Source of the DNA: Methylococcaceae bacterium NSM2-1
GTDB taxonomy: Bacteria; Pseudomonadota; Gammaproteobacteria; Methylococcales; Methylomonadaceae
NCBI GenBank assembly: GCA_002256705.1
Contig: NQJI01000043.1
Span: 1-8,560, forward strand
DNA: 8,560 bases
Direction of reading: 5' to 3'
Position numbers and translations under genes: made by a program. Shown here piece by piece: positions 6,676-8,560 of the stretch (the stretch's first letter is position 1; each line of letters begins with the position of its first letter). The notes below the pieces were generated by a model. It did not search any database. It was not told the origin of the DNA and saw only the letters and a list, made by a program, of their open reading frames with translations.

Positions 6676-7056
6676 TTATTCAATAATTTTTACTAGCCAG
6701 CCGTCACTGCCTTTGCATTGGCTCGGACCGTCTGCGCTAATACTGATTCTGGCAAAGTTTCCTTTTAAAGTTTCGGGTAGTGTTCCGGTCACCTGAAAAC
6801 CCTGGTTTATAGGCTTGACTGTTACCGCTACCGGCCGATCTTTTATCATAACGATAATGCTTTCGGGATTAGTGTTAGCGGATGCTACAAAAGAAAAAGC
6901 TGACTTTGCCGAAACTTCGGCGTTGTTGGCGGGGACAAACTCGCTAAATTTTGGTTTATTACATGCTTTTTTGCTACTGCTACTACTGCCATAAGCCCAG
7001 ACATTACTGGTAGCAATGATTAACATCAGTATCCACAAGGGTTTGTATGATTTCAT
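6676..7056 (-). CDS. Small exported protein of unknown function
   Basis: The 126-residue product has a clear Sec signal peptide: a Lys near the start, the hydrophobic run LWILMLIIATSNVWA, and a probable cut after Ala21 (VWA|YG). A serine run with two lysines (24-30) follows. The mature part of about 105 residues is rich in short alternating hydrophobic stretches (FSFVAS, SIIVMIKD, VAVTVKP, GFQVTGTLP, FARISISA, GWLVKIIE), suggesting an all-beta, Ig-like fold. Two cysteines, Cys32 and Cys114, sit near the ends of the mature chain and could form a disulfide. No catalytic motif is seen. The start is well supported by GAGG about 8 nt before the ATG. It is separated by 102 nt from the downstream yajD-type gene and by 300 nt from hoxW, so it is probably its own unit. 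A periplasmic location is inferred; the function is unknown. Confidence 0.8.
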   Translation of the reverse strand: MKSYKPLWILMLIIATSNVWAYGSSSSSKKACNKPKFSEFVPANNAEVSAKSAFSFVASANTNPESIIVMIKDRPVAVTVKPINQGFQVTGTLPETLKGNFARISISADGPSQCKGSDGWLVKIIE

Positions 7057-7117
7057 CGTTGAGCCTCTTTATGTTGTTATCTGGTTGCAAGTTAAGATAT
7101 TGAATAATTTACCTCAG

Positions 7118-7272
7118 GCGATATCCAAAAATGAATATGCCCACGCACTGGTCTTTGTGTCCATTTTCTGCATTGTAAAAATAGTTACATGACTCGCTAT
7201 GCGCTTTTTTTACGCCTTTAATGATAAACACAAATCCTGCGCATTTCGAATATATTCATTCTTGGATATCGC
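7118..7272. repeat. 21-bp inverted repeat pair (A / A')
   Basis: The arm 7118-7138, beginning GCGATATCC, is complementary to 7252-7272, ending GGATATCGC, at 20 of 21 positions; I checked it base by base. The only mismatch is 7129/7261, A against C, which becomes a G-U wobble on the minus strand, so minus-strand RNA could pair along the whole arm. The arms are 113 nt apart. No flanking target duplication was seen. This could be the ends of a miniature mobile element or the outer stem of a structured RNA. Confidence 0.8.
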
Positions 7273-7316
7273 ATTAAGAAAATCGAAACATCCCAAGCTG
7301 CGATAAGTCATGTAAC
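7184..7316. repeat. 11-bp perfect inverted repeat pair (B / B')
   Basis: GTTACATGACT (7184-7194) is exactly complementary to AGTCATGTAAC (7306-7316). The stem can extend with CGC 7195-7197 against GCG 7300-7302 if ATA 7303-7305 bulges out. The left arm lies inside the A/A' loop and the right arm lies outside it, so the two pairs cross rather than nest. Confidence 0.75.
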
Positions 7317-7356
7317 GCTATCCTGCCTTGCACTCTAAGGGTTTATGGATTGAGCT

Positions 7357-7854
7357 CTATACCAGAGGTTGTCGCATATCGTTTGCTTGTTGCCGCCAGG
7401 CTTTAATGTCAGGGTTTTGCAATAATCGTCCTGCAAACAGACAGGCACGTTCCAGATTGGTTTCAGCTTGTGTACTTAAGCTCTCTCCAAGCTCAAATTT
7501 TTCGGCTTTGATGCTCAGTAGAAAACACGGTGGCGGCCTTTGTTTTTTTATCGATTGATACACATCCAAAACCGCTGCGGGACTCATCGCGTGAGTGGTA
7601 TAACTCTTGTCTCTGGCAGGTTCAAGCATGGCAAAATCAAATTTGTTGACACAGGAAACGGAGGCATCAACAAATAATACAATTGACCTGTTTTCCAAAT
7701 CCAGCGCATGTTCGATTTGCAACTGAAAGTCGCTCTGTATCTCGATGCTTTCCATATTACAATGGCTTTCGACGTATTCCAGCAATAAAGGCCCCAGCGC
7801 GTCATCGCCACGACTGAGATTGCCATATCCAAATACAAGAACCGGTTTAACCAT
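7357..7854 (-). CDS. hoxW: [NiFe] hydrogenase maturation endopeptidase (HoxW/HybD family)
   Basis: This protease removes the C-terminal peptide of the hydrogenase large subunit after nickel is inserted, which lets the active site close. The 165-residue product begins with the family hallmark VLVFGYGNLSRGDDALGP (5-22). By comparison with HybD the nickel-sensing residues would be Asp18 (or Asp17), Asp63 in LFVDAS and His88 in YTTHAMSP. The C-terminal part (about 140-165) with NPDIKAWRQQANDMRQPLV looks like a variable extension. ATG 7854 is chosen although an open frame reaches 7902, because the family starts a few residues before the VLVFG strand and because this ATG gives an 8-nt overlap with the hoxH stop. 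The ribosome binding site is poor, so translation is probably coupled to hoxH. Being directly downstream of HoxH points to that protein as its substrate. Confidence 0.93.
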   Translation of the reverse strand: MVKPVLVFGYGNLSRGDDALGPLLLEYVESHCNMESIEIQSDFQLQIEHALDLENRSIVLFVDASVSCVNKFDFAMLEPARDKSYTTHAMSPAAVLDVYQSIKKQRPPPCFLLSIKAEKFELGESLSTQAETNLERACLFAGRLLQNPDIKAWRQQANDMRQPLV

Positions 7855-8560
7855 TACTATGCCGTTCGATTTGACCGTTACTGTGTTTAACCAGCTTATC
7901 AATCAGCTTGCCGTCAACATCAATCAACTCCAGTTGCAACGGCATTTTTCCCATCGCATGGGTCGCGCATGACAAACAAGGATCATAAGCGCGAATCGCC
8001 ACTTCCAGGTTATTCAATAATGGCTCGGTCAGTTCCCGGCCTGATAGATATTTTGCCGCCACTTGTCGAACCGATTCATTCATCCCCATGTTATTACTGG
8101 TGGTCGAGACGATTAAATTGGCTTTGGTGACAATGTCATTTTCATCGACTTGATAATGATGGAATAGCGTGCCGCGCGGCGCTTCAATTACACCCACGCC
8201 TTCATAACGTTTTTCGCCTCGTGCGACTAAATCATGGCCCATGATGTCAGGATCATGGAGTAATATTTTAATGCTTTCGGCGCAATGCAGAGTTTCAATC
8301 AAACGCGCCCAATGAAATGCCAGCGTGCTATGAACCATCGCTTCGCCGCTATGCGCTTTAAATTCCACGCGAGCCGCTTCCGCTAACGGCGTGTCAATGT
8401 AATCACAGTTATTTACTCTGGCCAGCGGCCCTACACGATACCAGCCGGTTTCCTGTCCCAATGACAAAAGATAAGGAAATTTCATATATGTCCAGGAGCG
8501 CACTTCTTCATGGATATAATCGTTATATTTGCAATAATCGACATGATCTATAATCGTTTC
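7847..8560 (-). CDS. hoxH: NAD-linked bidirectional [NiFe] hydrogenase large subunit HoxH, C-terminal part (5' end outside window)
   Basis: HoxH carries the NiFe(CN)2CO active site of the cytoplasmic NAD-reducing hydrogenase (group 3d, partners HoxF, HoxU, HoxY), which couples H2 and NAD+/NADH. The frame stays open to the right edge, giving the last 237 residues. It contains WTYMKFPYLLSLGQETGWYRVGPLARVN (23-50), EGVGVIEAPRGTLFHHYQVD (120-139) and the C-terminal nickel motif DPCLSCATHAMG with Cys195, Cys198 and His201. HoxW is expected to cut after that His, releasing 36 residues. The tail ends KHSNGQIERHSNG, with HSNG repeated, and seems longer than the tail of the Ralstonia HoxH I recall. 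Overlap with hoxW and the gene order H-W fit a hox operon reading leftwards, whose F, U and Y genes would lie to the right. Other group 3 hydrogenases are less likely from the motif context. Confidence 0.94.
   Translation of the reverse strand, partial: ETIIDHVDYCKYNDYIHEEVRSWTYMKFPYLLSLGQETGWYRVGPLARVNNCDYIDTPLAEAARVEFKAHSGEAMVHSTLAFHWARLIETLHCAESIKILLHDPDIMGHDLVARGEKRYEGVGVIEAPRGTLFHHYQVDENDIVTKANLIVSTTSNNMGMNESVRQVAAKYLSGRELTEPLLNNLEVAIRAYDPCLSCATHAMGKMPLQLELIDVDGKLIDKLVKHSNGQIERHSNG

Larger units (their letters stand above)
7057..7356. other. 300-bp intergenic region with interleaved inverted repeats
   Basis: No convincing gene is present between hoxW and the small exported protein gene. 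The stretch carries the repeat pairs described at 7118-7272 and 7184-7316, a short pair ATGCGC 7199-7204 with GCGCAT 7239-7244, and a T-run at 7205-7211. The right end adjoins the hoxW stop and the left end should hold the promoter of the small exported protein; on the minus strand TTGGAT (complement of 7122-7127) and TATTCA (complement of 7100-7105), 16 nt apart, are a weak match for that promoter. Confidence 0.5.

Noticed and set aside
7205..7211. T-run after GCGC as a plus-strand terminator
   Set aside because: There is no stable stem directly before it and no plus-strand gene upstream that needs ending there.
7199..7306. A 35-codon plus-strand frame (MRFFYAF...) through the repeat region
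   Set aside because: No ribosome binding site, and the recognisable part (YSFLDIA) arises from the A' repeat arm, which yields the same residues from the opposite strand at A. It is better explained as a by-product of the inverted repeat.
7855..7902. Longer hoxW start at 7902
   Set aside because: It would add 16 residues unlike the family and lengthen the overlap with hoxH; ATG 7854 gives the normal length.
1..8560. CRISPR array, tRNA, rRNA or complete insertion sequence
   Set aside because: No regularly spaced direct repeats, no cloverleaf-like segment and no transposase frame were found on either strand.

Overview
The window looks like a chromosomal segment of a gammaproteobacterium. The strongest clues are an mltD / yafS-like / rnhA cluster as in enterics, a YajD-type HNH protein and an alaC-hom-thrC order. 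A NAD-linked [NiFe] hydrogenase (HoxH type) and the general flavour of the proteins would fit a methanotroph of the Methylococcales. That last assignment is inference, not shown by the sequence.

Layout. (1) Positions 1-2661, plus strand: the 3' end of an AlaC-like alanine aminotransferase, then hom (homoserine dehydrogenase, TTG start) and thrC (threonine synthase), separated by only 9 nt. Together hom and thrC cover two of the three steps from aspartate semialdehyde to threonine. (2) Positions 2662-3236, about 575 bp: no intact gene. It holds a frameshifted DUF4062 remnant, a degenerate interspersed repeat, a strong 48-nt hairpin, a possible promoter and the likely mltD terminator. (3) Positions 3237-6149: mltD (minus) diverges from a YafS-like methyltransferase and rnhA (plus, overlapping by 8 nt). 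The enteric partners gloB and dnaQ are absent from this stretch. (4) Positions 6193-7056, minus strand: a YajD-type HNH protein and a small exported protein of unknown function, each with its own good ribosome binding site. (5) Positions 7057-7356: a 300-bp gap with two long inverted repeats whose arms interleave (A B A' B'). This is the most unusual structure in the window. (6) Positions 7357-8560, minus strand: hoxW (hydrogenase maturation endopeptidase) overlapping the 3' end of hoxH (hydrogenase large subunit), whose 5' part lies beyond the window.

How they work together: hom/thrC form a biosynthetic unit. hoxH/hoxW form a substrate-protease pair, since HoxW is expected to trim the HoxH C-terminus after nickel insertion. 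mltD, yafS and rnhA are housekeeping neighbours. No complete new multi-gene system is visible. The points most worth following up are the interleaved repeats at 7118-7316, the hairpin at 3084-3131, the DUF4062 relic and the small exported protein.
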